Assembly: GCA_910587085.1 (NCBI GenBank)
Contig: CAJUMC010000033.1
Location: 1-31,802 of the forward strand
DNA length: 31,802 nt
Source of the DNA: an uncultured Lachnospiraceae bacterium
Lineage (GTDB): Bacteria > Bacillota > Clostridia > Lachnospirales > Lachnospiraceae
Direction: 5' to 3'
Under the pieces are notes generated by a model. That model had not been told where the DNA came from. It made no database searches and saw nothing but the letters and a program-made list of their open reading frames with translations. The position numbers and the translations under genes are program-made. Shown piece by piece: positions 1-6,731 of this stretch; within the stretch, counting starts at the first letter, position 1, and the number at the start of each line of letters is the position of its first letter.

Positions 1-131
1 TATCAAAGCTGCTTTTTCGTTTGCACCACCTTCGATTCTTTCCTTAACGATTTGTTGATGGCTCCATTATACCGCAATCATTTTCCAGAGGGAATAGTCT
101 TTACAAAAAATTCATTTAACCGTGATAAATA
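1..131. other. Left-edge sequence without a recognisable gene
   Basis: No convincing coding region is visible. On the minus strand a perfect TATAAT lies at 66-71, 17 bp from a poor -35 (TTCCCT, 89-94), so a weak leftward promoter is possible. A short open minus-strand frame runs off the window's left end without a start codon I can defend. Confidence 0.3.
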
Positions 132-320
132 TTATTCCCTTGAATCTACCCTTGTGCCTTCTTTTGTGATGATAAGCTGCCCCTGCTGGCATTTCACGGT
201 GATTTTGTCCCCTGCGGAGAATCCGGCCTGTTCCAACCATTTACCCTGTAAAGTAATCTGCGGCGGAGCCTGCCTGTAATTGCCACGTCCATAGCATACG
301 GTCAGTTTGCGGTCGTCCAT
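132..320 (-). CDS. SymE-like toxin (type I toxin-antitoxin, AbrB-like fold)
   Basis: This 62-residue protein resembles the SymE toxin family. An N-terminal YGRGNYRQAPPQITL stretch is followed by GKWLEQAGFSAGD and a terminal strand QGQLIIT, the same order as E. coli SymE (strand, PQI, GxWLExAGF, strand). E. coli SymE is an SOS-induced toxin that acts on nucleic acid and is silenced by the antisense RNA SymR. I chose the start at 320 because AAGGAGG (325-331, minus strand) lies just before it; an in-frame ATG at 350 lacks a comparable site. The first codons overlap the end of the upstream gene by 19 bp, so the two are probably translationally coupled. No antisense RNA could be identified. Many SymE relatives in Firmicutes are uncharacterised, so toxicity here is inferred from family membership. 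Confidence 0.75.
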   Translation of the reverse strand: MDDRKLTVCYGRGNYRQAPPQITLQGKWLEQAGFSAGDKITVKCQQGQLIITKEGTRVDSRE

Positions 321-490
321 CCGTCCTCCTTCCCCGCTGCCTTCCGGCATACGATTTCAAATACATTCCCATCCTCTGTCCTGACAATGAACAGATTGTT
401 CCTCTCATCAGCGTTCAGGTCGATAATCCCCATTTCCTCGCTGTCATTCAATAAATCAAAAAGTTTGTCCTTAAAATAATCCAGTCCCAT
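302..490 (-). CDS. Small acidic hypothetical protein coupled to the SymE-like gene
   Basis: A 62-residue protein beginning MGLDYFKDKLFDLLNDSEE. I do not recognise a characterised family. It has an amphipathic N-terminal helix, then a likely beta segment (NLFIVRTEDGNVFEIVCRK), and is acidic overall. The start at 490 is supported by an AAAGGAGGG sequence 10-12 bases upstream; the frame is open to 583, but the earlier ATGs lack such a site. Its 3' end overlaps the SymE-like gene by 19 bp and both share the promoter at 569-597, so it may be a partner or accessory of that protein. An antitoxin role is possible but not shown by the sequence. Confidence 0.65.
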   Translation of the reverse strand: MGLDYFKDKLFDLLNDSEEMGIIDLNADERNNLFIVRTEDGNVFEIVCRKAAGKEDGWTTAN

Positions 491-568
491 TCCTCTTTGC
501 CCTCCTTTGGATTTGTTGCGTTTTGATTCCCGGATTTGCATAAATAGGGAGCATACACGCACCATATC

Positions 569-597
569 ATTATAGAATGACACAGCTTAAAATACAA
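569..597 (-). promoter_or_regulatory. Sigma-A promoter of the small-gene/SymE-like pair
   Basis: On the minus strand TTGTAT (592-597) and TATAAT (569-574) are separated by exactly 17 bp. It lies about 80 bp upstream of the start at 490 and overlaps the 5' region of the divergent regulator gene at 616, so that regulator could act here. Confidence 0.7.
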
Positions 598-615
598 GAG
601 GAAGGAAGTGGCAGA

Positions 616-831
616 ATGATAAAATATGACCGGTTATGGGACACATTGAAAGAAAAAGGCATCAGCCAATACAAACTAATCAAGGACTATGGCATTGATA
701 AAGCCCAACTCCACAGGCTTCGGAAAAATATGGTTGTCAAAACCATGATTCTGAACAACCTGTGCCGGATTCTTGATTGCAGGATTGAGGACATTATGGA
801 GTATGTGTCGGACGATATGGAAAACAAATAG
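616..831 (+). CDS. Small Cro/C1-type (XRE) helix-turn-helix regulator
   Basis: A 71-residue single-domain DNA-binding protein. The order is a first helix (YDRLWDTLKEKGIS), the helix-turn-helix QYKLIKDYGIDKAQLHRLRKN, and the conserved tail LNNLCRILDCRIEDIMEY seen in the small Cro/C1 group common on Firmicute mobile elements. The start at 616 follows GGAAGG a few bases upstream; an upstream in-frame ATG at 577 would add 13 residues unlike the family. It is divergent from the SymE-like pair, so regulation of that pair is plausible. It ends inside a hairpin shared with the convergent regulator at 874-1101. Confidence 0.85.
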   Translation: MIKYDRLWDTLKEKGISQYKLIKDYGIDKAQLHRLRKNMVVKTMILNNLCRILDCRIEDIMEYVSDDMENK

Positions 832-868
832 GAGTATCTCAAAACGTGACGTATTTGAGGTACTCCTA
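829..868. terminator. Bidirectional rho-independent terminator between two convergent regulators
   Basis: A 15-bp stem pairs 829-843 (TAGGAGTATCTCAAA) with 854-868 and has one wobble. It is followed by TTTT on the plus strand and by a T-rich run on the minus strand. The stop codon of the plus-strand regulator forms the base of the stem. Confidence 0.85.
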
Positions 869-873
869 TTTTG

Positions 874-1101
874 TCATTCTGCTTTATCTGCAAAATCTTT
901 TTCTTGTTCCAATTCAATTACATCTAATATGCCACAATTCAGGGTTTCGCAAATCTTTGTCAGTGTTTCCATACTGATATGTTTTCCTTTGCCCATATTG
1001 GCAATCACATTTGTGGTCAGGCCAGCGGCAAGCCTTAAATCCTCTTTCCTCATGTTGCGCTCTATCAGCGTGTGCCAGAGCGGTTTATAGCTGATGTGCA
1101 T
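874..1101 (-). CDS. Small Cro/C1-type (XRE) helix-turn-helix regulator
   Basis: A 75-residue regulator of the same small group as the gene at 616-831 but clearly diverged. It begins MHISYKPLWHTLIERNM, has the helix-turn-helix KEDLRLAAGLTTNVIANMGK, and ends with the conserved METLTKICETLNCGILDVIEL tail followed by a charged extension. The start at 1101 has AGGGAG upstream and a good promoter at 1143-1171. It lies convergent to the other regulator with only a shared terminator between. Its target is unknown; autoregulation is common in the family. Confidence 0.85.
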   Translation of the reverse strand: MHISYKPLWHTLIERNMRKEDLRLAAGLTTNVIANMGKGKHISMETLTKICETLNCGILDVIELEQEKDFADKAE

Positions 1102-1142
1102 TTTTCTCCCTGCCTTTCTGCCCCGGATGGGCGTTTGTACCC

Positions 1143-1171
1143 ATTATATCAGGATTCTTGCTAACTCACAA
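1143..1171 (-). promoter_or_regulatory. Sigma-A promoter of the regulator at 874-1101
   Basis: On the minus strand TTGTGA (1166-1171) and TATAAT (1143-1148) have a 17-bp spacer, about 40 bp upstream of the start codon. Confidence 0.7.
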
Positions 1172-1245
1172 ATATTTCTTGACGGTATCGCCGGTTCCGT
1201 CTGGATTGTGCTTTTCCTTTCCTCTTTTGATTACCTCTAATTAGC

Positions 1246-1833
1246 CATGAGCTGGCGGATATCCTGGGGACAAAGCACATCCGCCTGTTCAGCTTCTATG
1301 TTCCGGACGGAGCGTCGGAAGCCTGGCAGGATGAGGTTCTGTCACGCCTGGACGCTTTCCGCACGGCGGCAGCCGGCAGCGGCATCATCCTCTGCCACGA
1401 AAACGAAAAGGGCATCTACGGAGACACTGCCGCGCGATGTGCCGTGCTCCACAGGGAATTTCCGGATATCCGCGCTGTCTTTGACCCCGCTAATTTTATC
1501 CAGTGCGGCCAGGATACCGTGAAAGCCTGGGAGCTGCTCTCTCCTTACGTCGAATATCTGCATATCAAGGACGCACTGCCGGACGGCTCTGTTGTCCCGG
1601 CGGGAAAGGGCGTCGGAAATATTTTGTTCCTTCTGGCCAATTACCGCGGCAGGATACTGACGGTCGAACCGCACTTAACCGTATTTTCCGGCTTTGAAAA
1701 ACTGGAGGCAGGCAAAGCGGGAACTAAAACAGAACGCGAAGGAAAATATTCCTACCCGTCTCAGCGCGCAGCGTTTGATGCGGCGGTCGGAGCGCTCCTG
1801 GAATGTATCGGCGCTCTGAAGTCTGACATTTAA
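1246..1833 (+). pseudogene. 5'-truncated sugar phosphate isomerase/epimerase (TIM-barrel)
   Basis: The frame reads as the C-terminal two thirds of a xylose-isomerase-like TIM-barrel protein (AP endonuclease 2 superfamily). It opens at once with homologous-looking sequence ELADILGTKHIRLFSFY, then has GIILCHENEKGIYGD, FDPANFIQCGQD and YLHIKDALPDG, which carry the usual metal-ligand Glu, Asp and His. About 195 codons remain, against roughly 270 to 290 normally. The frame is closed by TGA at 1228-1230 and no good ribosome binding site precedes 1246, so the N-terminal third is missing. An ATG at 1444 would give a fragment that cannot form the barrel. Just upstream lies a patch of accessory genes, which suggests that insertion or deletion cut the gene. 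Its natural partner is probably the oxidoreductase 67 bp downstream; such pairs are common in inositol-like sugar pathways. Confidence 0.8.
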
Positions 1834-1899
1834 AATCCGGAAGTAAAACTTTGAATCCGGAAGACGCAGACGTCAAACAGCAGAAAGGTGGTTTCTTTT

Positions 1900-3171
1900 A
1901 TGGAAAAAATCAGACTTGGAATTATCGGGATGGGCAATATGGGAAACGGGCATCTGCAGAACATCCTTGACGGCAGCTGCCCGCATATCACGGCGGCGGC
2001 CTTTGCCGACATTAATCCGGAAAAGCTCGCCCGCGCGGGCAAAAAGCTTCCTTCCGCAGCGCTGTTTCCGGATGCGGCCGCGATGCTTGACAGCGGCCTG
2101 GTGGACGCGGCTCTGGTCACGGTTCCGCACTACGATCATCCGACCCTCGCGCTTGAGTGCTTCCGGCGCGGCATTCATGTCATGATCGAAAAGCCGGCAG
2201 GCGTGTATGTGAGACAGGTGCGCGAGATGAACGAGGCGGCGCAGAAGGCGGGCGTTGTCTTCGGCATTATGCTGAATCAGCGCACAAACCCGCTTTTTAT
2301 CCGCGCCCGGGAAATCGTCCGCGGTGGCCTGCTCGGAGTGCCGAAGCGGCTCGTGTGGATTATTACAAACTGGTACCGCACGCAGTCCTATTACGATTCG
2401 GGCGACTGGCGCGCAACCTGGAGCGGCGAGGGCGGCGGCGTGCTGCTGAATCAGGCGCCGCATAATCTGGATCTCTGGCAGTGGATTTTCGGCATGCCGC
2501 AGAAGGTACGCGCCTTCTGCAGCTTCGGCAAATATCACCACATTGACGTGGAGGACGATGTAACGATCTACGGCGAGTATGAAAACGGTGCGACGGCAGT
2601 TTTTATCTCCACCACAGGCGAGGCCCCGGGCACAAACCGGCTCGAAATTTCCGGCGACCGGGGCAAGCTGGTGCTGGAGGAGGGAAAGCTGAAATGGTGG
2701 AAGCTTGACACACCGGAGCGGGAATTCTGCTTTACCAGCACGGAGGGCTTCTATGTGCCGCCGACAAGTTATGAGGAATTCAGCGCCGAGGCGCCGGACG
2801 GCCATCCGATCGTGCTCGACCGTTTTGCTGAGGCCGTTCTGAACGGTGCGCCGCTGATCGCAGCAGGCGAAGAGGGCATTCACTCCCTCTCCATTTCCAA
2901 TGCCGCCTATCTCTCCGCCTGGACAAATGACTGGGTCAGCCTTCCGGGCAACGAGGCTCTTTTTGAAAAACATCTGGAGGAACTCTGCAGAAGGGAAGCA
3001 GAGAAAAAATCAGATAAAAAAAATGACGCCGGCCAATTCCGATACTCCGGCATCCCTTCGGGCGCGCTGGCAGGTCAGATGGTGACCTGCCGGCGCATGT
3101 CAAAGCCGCATACCGCGCCGCCTGCCTGCCCGAACCAGCCAAACTTCGTGCCATTTTTTCGGCAGCTTTAA
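1900..3171 (+). CDS. Gfo/Idh/MocA family NAD(P)-dependent oxidoreductase
   Basis: This cytoplasmic dehydrogenase is likely to act on a sugar or inositol-type substrate; the exact substrate cannot be told. Residues 5-20 hold the Rossmann motif GIIGMGNMGNGH. Around residues 90-105 lies IEKPAGVY, the conserved EKP signature. The C-terminal alpha/beta domain includes GGGVLLNQAPHNLDLWQWI with the catalytic-type His. The start at 1900 is preceded by AAAGGTGG at 8 bp. The last 48 or so residues after CRREAEKKSDKK look non-homologous. They follow a run of eight A (3016-3023), and one extra A would give a TGA stop right there and a protein of about 374 residues, normal for the family. The true C terminus is therefore uncertain. 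The truncated isomerase upstream was probably in the same operon. Confidence 0.88.
   Translation: MEKIRLGIIGMGNMGNGHLQNILDGSCPHITAAAFADINPEKLARAGKKLPSAALFPDAAAMLDSGLVDAALVTVPHYDHPTLALECFRRGIHVMIEKPAGVYVRQVREMNEAAQKAGVVFGIMLNQRTNPLFIRAREIVRGGLLGVPKRLVWIITNWYRTQSYYDSGDWRATWSGEGGGVLLNQAPHNLDLWQWIFGMPQKVRAFCSFGKYHHIDVEDDVTIYGEYENGATAVFISTTGEAPGTNRLEISGDRGKLVLEEGKLKWWKLDTPEREFCFTSTEGFYVPPTSYEEFSAEAPDGHPIVLDRFAEAVLNGAPLIAAGEEGIHSLSISNAAYLSAWTNDWVSLPGNEALFEKHLEELCRREAEKKSDKKNDAGQFRYSGIPSGALAGQMVTCRRMSKPHTAPPACPNQPNFVPFFRQL
3064..3096 (+). repeat. 14-bp inverted repeat inside the 3' end of the oxidoreductase frame
   Basis: 3064-3077 (GCGCTGGCAGGTCA) pairs with 3083-3096 across a 5-base loop, with one wobble. 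If the oxidoreductase really ends near 3026, this hairpin lies in its 3' untranslated region and could act as a terminator or stabiliser, though no T run follows. It also lies downstream of the convergent gene ending at 3200. Confidence 0.5.
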
Positions 3172-3199
3172 ATCCTCCTCGTCCGAACCAAATAACCCG

Positions 3200-5959
3200 T
3201 CAGCTCTCCGAATCAACGCCGGCATCGGGAAGCACCCCCTCCGGCACGGCGGAAAAGCTTTTATACACCTTCCAAAGCTCCTGATACCATTTCTGCTTCG
3301 CCGTATCGTCCGATAAGCTGCCGTCCGGCCCGGAGATCCATAAAAAATATGCCCGGCCCTTCTGCAGGCCCCGGAATGTCCGATCTGCAGCACTCTCATA
3401 TTCCTCCCTGATCATTATCGGAACTCCGTCAACGCTGCCGCCGTAGGTAACCTGCGGCACACGGTTCACGTATTCCGTGTTGCGAAAGGCCAGACAGTTC
3501 TCCACTATCCTGCCGTCCCGGAGCTCCCAGCTTTTTATGCTCTCATAACGTTGTGCCGCTCCGTCTCGGATAAGATCCTCAAAAACATACCAATATCGGT
3601 CAGCCGCCGGATCATAATAATACGGAGCGCTTCCCGTAATAATATCCGCCTGGGAATCGCCTTCCGGTACGTTGTGTTCATAGTGCAGCAGCGAATTCCC
3701 GTCCTCAGACACCTCATAGACTTTCGTATATGTGTAAATCCCTGTACCCTGGCAGGCGGAAACAATCAGCTCCAGTCGCCCGTTGTGGTTTAGATCGACA
3801 ACCGTGTATCTGGCATCCCCGAAAAAAGGATCTCCTTCCCTCTGCTCCCATTCCTCTCTTCGGCTTATAATCAGGTTCAGCTGATTTTCCAGATTCTTTC
3901 CGCTCACCTTCCATTTTGTATTTGTTCCTCCGCCGTCTCCCGCAAACAAACCGTCAAGCGCAGCGAACGGGATATAATCCGGCAGCATGTATTTCGCCTC
4001 ATAAGCTTCAATGGCCGCATGGGCCGCTTCCTCCGTTACTTCTGTCAGCCTGCCTTCCTCGGCATTTCCGCCGTCTGCCGCCTGCCACGGATACTCCCCG
4101 TCCCTGCCGTCAAAAAGAATCGTCCGCACGACTGCAAGCTCCCTTCCCCGCAGGGAATAATAATGCCATTCGCTGTTTGCAGCCCCCGAGGAGCACTCGT
4201 TTACCAGCGTATAGCTGCCGTTCTCCTCCCGGCAGAGATAATACCGGCTGCGCTCCCTGCCGGCAAAAACCTGCACCGGTTCGCCGTCTTCCAGAACATA
4301 CAGTTCAAAAATCTGCCTGTTTACAAACGGATCTCCCGCGGACGCACCGATCAGAAGCTCCATCCTCCCGTCACCGTCGAGATCCAGAAGCACCCAGCCC
4401 ACATTGTTCAGCGCCCCGCCCTCATAACAGTACCTTGCAAGCGTGCTCAATCCGGCCTCCGTAAGTTGTTCGGCACTCCATTCCTCCTCCAGTGCCGTGC
4501 GGTATCTGCTTAGAAGCTTTGCGTATTTCAGCGCCGTTTCTTCCGACGGAAGGTTATTCCCGCTGCCAGGAGTTTTTCCATCCCCGCCGCTGTCAGGCTC
4601 TGCCGTACCGCTCTGGCCCGGCTGATTTCCCCCGCCGCCGTCAGGCTTTGCCGTACCGCTCTGGCCCGGCTGATTTTCCTCGCCGCCGTCAGGCTCTGTT
4701 TTACCATCCGCTCCCTGCTTGTTTGCTTTGCCGGTTGTGATTTCGTTCTGTCTGATTTTGCTTCCGCCGGACACTTCGGCATCTGCCGTGCCGGGATCCG
4801 TGCTGAGACCGATCCCGACCGCCGCCACGATCACCAGCAGCAGAACTGCCAGCCATGTTTTTGGTTTTCGATAAGATAATATATTTTTCACTCTGCTCTT
4901 CACCTCATTTTCTCCGAACGCCGCAAGCAGCCCAAGCCCGTTCGTTCTCTGCGCCATCTGCAGAAGCGTACCGGAATATTCTTTTTTGATTTCCGCTCCC
5001 ATCCGTTCCACCACCCGCTCATCGCAGGACATTTCCATATCCTCGCACATCCGCCCAAACGCCAGCCAGACAAGCGGATGAAACCAGTAAATGCTCACAA
5101 GAAACAATGCCGCTGCCTTGACCAGCGGATCTCTCCGGCGGACGTGCACCTGCTCATGGCAGAGTACGTACTGCCTCGCCGGGCCGGACAGCCCTGGAGC
5201 AAGGTAAATAACCGGACGGAAAATCCCGTCCACAAAGGAGGCCGCTACCTGCTCCGATTCGAATACGCCGTCCTTTGCACGCACCGCGCCAACAAGCCTT
5301 TTCCGGAACTTTCGCAGGGAATGCGCCCAGACAATCCAGAATACCAGCACCCCAGCTGCCCATACTGCACAGAGCACGGACAGAACATGGAATGGAGCGG
5401 AGCCATCTCCCGTGCCGATACCGCCCGCTGTATTGGTTTGATTCTGACCTCCGCCCGGCCGCTCCGCCCCATCCGGCATATCCGCAGCATCCGGTTTATC
5501 CGGGACTGCGGCGGCACTGCTGTTTCCGGAACTGCCGCCGTGTGTTCCTGCCGAACCTTTTTCCGGATTTCCGTCCGGTGCCCCGTTTCCCTGCCCCGGT
5601 ATAGCTTCCTTCTTTCCGGCGCCGCCCGGCTTTGTTCTGTAATCCGTATCCGTTTTTGTTCCCGTATCCATATCTGTATCAGCTTCATCATAAATTTCCG
5701 TATCCCCGGAATTTTCCGACGCCGATTTTTTTTGCCCGTCCGCTCCGGAAATCAGCCTCTCGGGAATCAGGCTGACAGGGCTGTTTGTTCCGAACGGACA
5801 AACCAGCCGGAAAAATACGACGCTCCAGAGCAGATAGCTGTACCGCTTCGGGAACCTGCGCAGCAGCCGCCGTACAAAAAGCACAACCAGAATCACATAG
5901 CCGGCCACAAAGCTCATCCTCAATATTGTTAAAAACACTTCCCGCATTCCGTCACTCAT
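3200..5959 (-). CDS. BlaR1/MecR1-like M56 membrane metallopeptidase with a large C-terminal extracytoplasmic part
   Basis: This is the sensor/protease partner of the BlaI-type repressor encoded 40 bp upstream. In the family, signal detection activates the zinc protease, which leads to loss of the repressor. N-terminal membrane helices (about 10-30 and 42-58) precede an acidic, Gly/Asn-rich loop, then another helix (FHVLSVLCAVWAAGVLVF). The zinc site HEQVH is near residue 268, followed by CEDMEMSCDE with the third ligand. A last helix (KTWLAVLLLVIVAAVGIGL) leads to a secreted region of about 500 residues. That region holds a 16-residue repeat linker and two Asp-rich FG-GAP-like segments (LDLDGDGRMELLIG and VDLNHNGRLELIVS). 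No penicillin-binding SxxK-type sensor domain is recognisable, and 919 residues is far longer than BlaR1 (about 600). The signal is therefore probably not a beta-lactam. The start at 5959 has GGAG upstream. Confidence 0.85.
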   Translation of the reverse strand: MSDGMREVFLTILRMSFVAGYVILVVLFVRRLLRRFPKRYSYLLWSVVFFRLVCPFGTNSPVSLIPERLISGADGQKKSASENSGDTEIYDEADTDMDTGTKTDTDYRTKPGGAGKKEAIPGQGNGAPDGNPEKGSAGTHGGSSGNSSAAAVPDKPDAADMPDGAERPGGGQNQTNTAGGIGTGDGSAPFHVLSVLCAVWAAGVLVFWIVWAHSLRKFRKRLVGAVRAKDGVFESEQVAASFVDGIFRPVIYLAPGLSGPARQYVLCHEQVHVRRRDPLVKAAALFLVSIYWFHPLVWLAFGRMCEDMEMSCDERVVERMGAEIKKEYSGTLLQMAQRTNGLGLLAAFGENEVKSRVKNILSYRKPKTWLAVLLLVIVAAVGIGLSTDPGTADAEVSGGSKIRQNEITTGKANKQGADGKTEPDGGEENQPGQSGTAKPDGGGGNQPGQSGTAEPDSGGDGKTPGSGNNLPSEETALKYAKLLSRYRTALEEEWSAEQLTEAGLSTLARYCYEGGALNNVGWVLLDLDGDGRMELLIGASAGDPFVNRQIFELYVLEDGEPVQVFAGRERSRYYLCREENGSYTLVNECSSGAANSEWHYYSLRGRELAVVRTILFDGRDGEYPWQAADGGNAEEGRLTEVTEEAAHAAIEAYEAKYMLPDYIPFAALDGLFAGDGGGTNTKWKVSGKNLENQLNLIISRREEWEQREGDPFFGDARYTVVDLNHNGRLELIVSACQGTGIYTYTKVYEVSEDGNSLLHYEHNVPEGDSQADIITGSAPYYYDPAADRYWYVFEDLIRDGAAQRYESIKSWELRDGRIVENCLAFRNTEYVNRVPQVTYGGSVDGVPIMIREEYESAADRTFRGLQKGRAYFLWISGPDGSLSDDTAKQKWYQELWKVYKSFSAVPEGVLPDAGVDSES
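4577..4698 (-). repeat. 48-bp in-frame tandem repeat in the M56 protein linker
   Basis: The motif TCAGGCT recurs at 4593, 4641 and 4689, a period of 48 bp or 16 residues. It gives about two and a half copies of a Gly/Asp/Pro/Gln-rich linker (NQPGQSGTAKPDGGG type) just outside the last membrane helix. The number of units could vary between strains. Confidence 0.85.
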
Positions 5960-5999
5960 TTCTCTCCGTCCCCATTTTCACATAACTCGGCTGCCCGGT

Positions 6000-6362
6000 C
6001 TACTGCTCCTCGTACTCGTCGATCATCCGCCGTATCTCGTCCACCTGCTGCCGCGAAAGCTTTTTCTGTCTCATAAACGCAGCGATCATCCGCGGCAGGG
6101 AGCCTCCGTAAGTTTCCTTCACAAACTGCTCTCCCCGGCTCTGATCGTAATCCGCCCGCGCAATCAGCGAACGGACACAGGAATCCCGGTTTTCAAACAG
6201 CCCCTGCCCGCACAGTTTCTTTAAAAATGTGTAGGTTGTCGATTTTTTCCATCCGAACTTCGCTTCGCAGAGCTTCACCAGATCTCCCGAGCCCACCGGC
6301 TCGTTCTCCCATATCACCTCCGCAAACTTCCTTTCGGTCTCCGTCATACAATATAGTTCCAT
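6000..6362 (-). CDS. BlaI/MecI/CopY-family transcriptional repressor
   Basis: A 120-residue winged-helix repressor. It starts MELYCMTETERKFAEVIWEN, has the recognition region SGDLVKLCEAKFGWKKSTTYTFLKKL and the wing GLFENRD, then a C-terminal dimerisation part (EQFVKETYGGSLPRMIAAF). The KKSTTYTFL segment matches the family's DNA-binding helix. The start at 6362 follows GGGAGG at 5 bp; an upstream in-frame ATG at 6395 lacks a site. It forms an operon with the M56 gene 40 bp downstream. Family members bind dyads near their own promoter and are inactivated by proteolysis that the partner triggers. A candidate dyad lies at 6407-6425. Confidence 0.93.
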   Translation of the reverse strand: MELYCMTETERKFAEVIWENEPVGSGDLVKLCEAKFGWKKSTTYTFLKKLCGQGLFENRDSCVRSLIARADYDQSRGEQFVKETYGGSLPRMIAAFMRQKKLSRQQVDEIRRMIDEYEEQ

Positions 6363-6406
6363 TTTGTCCTCCCATCTTTTCCAAGCGCTGTTCATGCCGC
6401 AGCCGC

Positions 6407-6425
6407 ATTGTTCTCTGCGGACAAT
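6407..6425 (-). promoter_or_regulatory. Candidate BlaI operator upstream of blaI
   Basis: A near-palindrome, ATTGTTC-TCTGC-GGACAAT (plus strand), with one mismatch in its 7-bp arms, 45-63 bp upstream of the repressor start. Its ACA/TGT content is reminiscent of BlaI-type sites, but it lacks the classic TACA/TGTA core and no strong -35/-10 pair was found around it. Confidence 0.35.
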
Positions 6426-6634
6426 TACATTTTTCTTGATCCTCAGGCCCGATTTCTCAATATGCTTGCTTTACGAGTTCTGCAGCTCATTCCGTTCGTT
6501 TCCGCGATATGCTCTGCCAGCCGCGGAGCATCTTCACTCCCCGGAAAACTTGTTTCGCTCCGGAATGCTTCTGGTGCCCGGTGCGCCGGCATGTCAATGC
6601 TGCGCATGGACTCTGATACGCCGTATATGCGAAG

Positions 6635-6686
6635 CAGGTCGGTAAGCTATAGACCTCTTACTGTTAGTCTATAACTCACCGACCTG
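6635..6686. repeat. Long inverted repeat between degV and blaI
   Basis: 6635-6654 (CAGGTCGGTAAGCTATAGAC) pairs with 6667-6686 around a 12-base loop. Two positions are mismatched on the plus strand but become G-U wobbles in minus-strand RNA, and the stem extends about 3 bp outward. It lies 46 bp past the degV stop, so a minus-strand transcript would fold it; no T run follows the stem on that strand. It could be a transcript-end hairpin or a relic of a small mobile element. The rest of the 369-bp gap (6363-6731) shows nothing else I recognise. Confidence 0.7.
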
Positions 6687-6731
6687 TTTGTCAATAACTA
6701 TATTATTAATTTTCTGTTACAGTATGTTACA

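Noticed and set aside
1873..2973. A 366-codon open frame on the minus strand opposite the oxidoreductase
   Set aside because: It mirrors a well-supported Gfo/Idh gene, has no ribosome binding site and encodes no recognisable motif; high GC makes long shadow frames common here.
6363..6731. Short plus-strand reading frames of about 90 codons upstream of blaI
   Set aside because: No ribosome binding site, no family resemblance, and they cross the long inverted repeat; better explained as non-coding.
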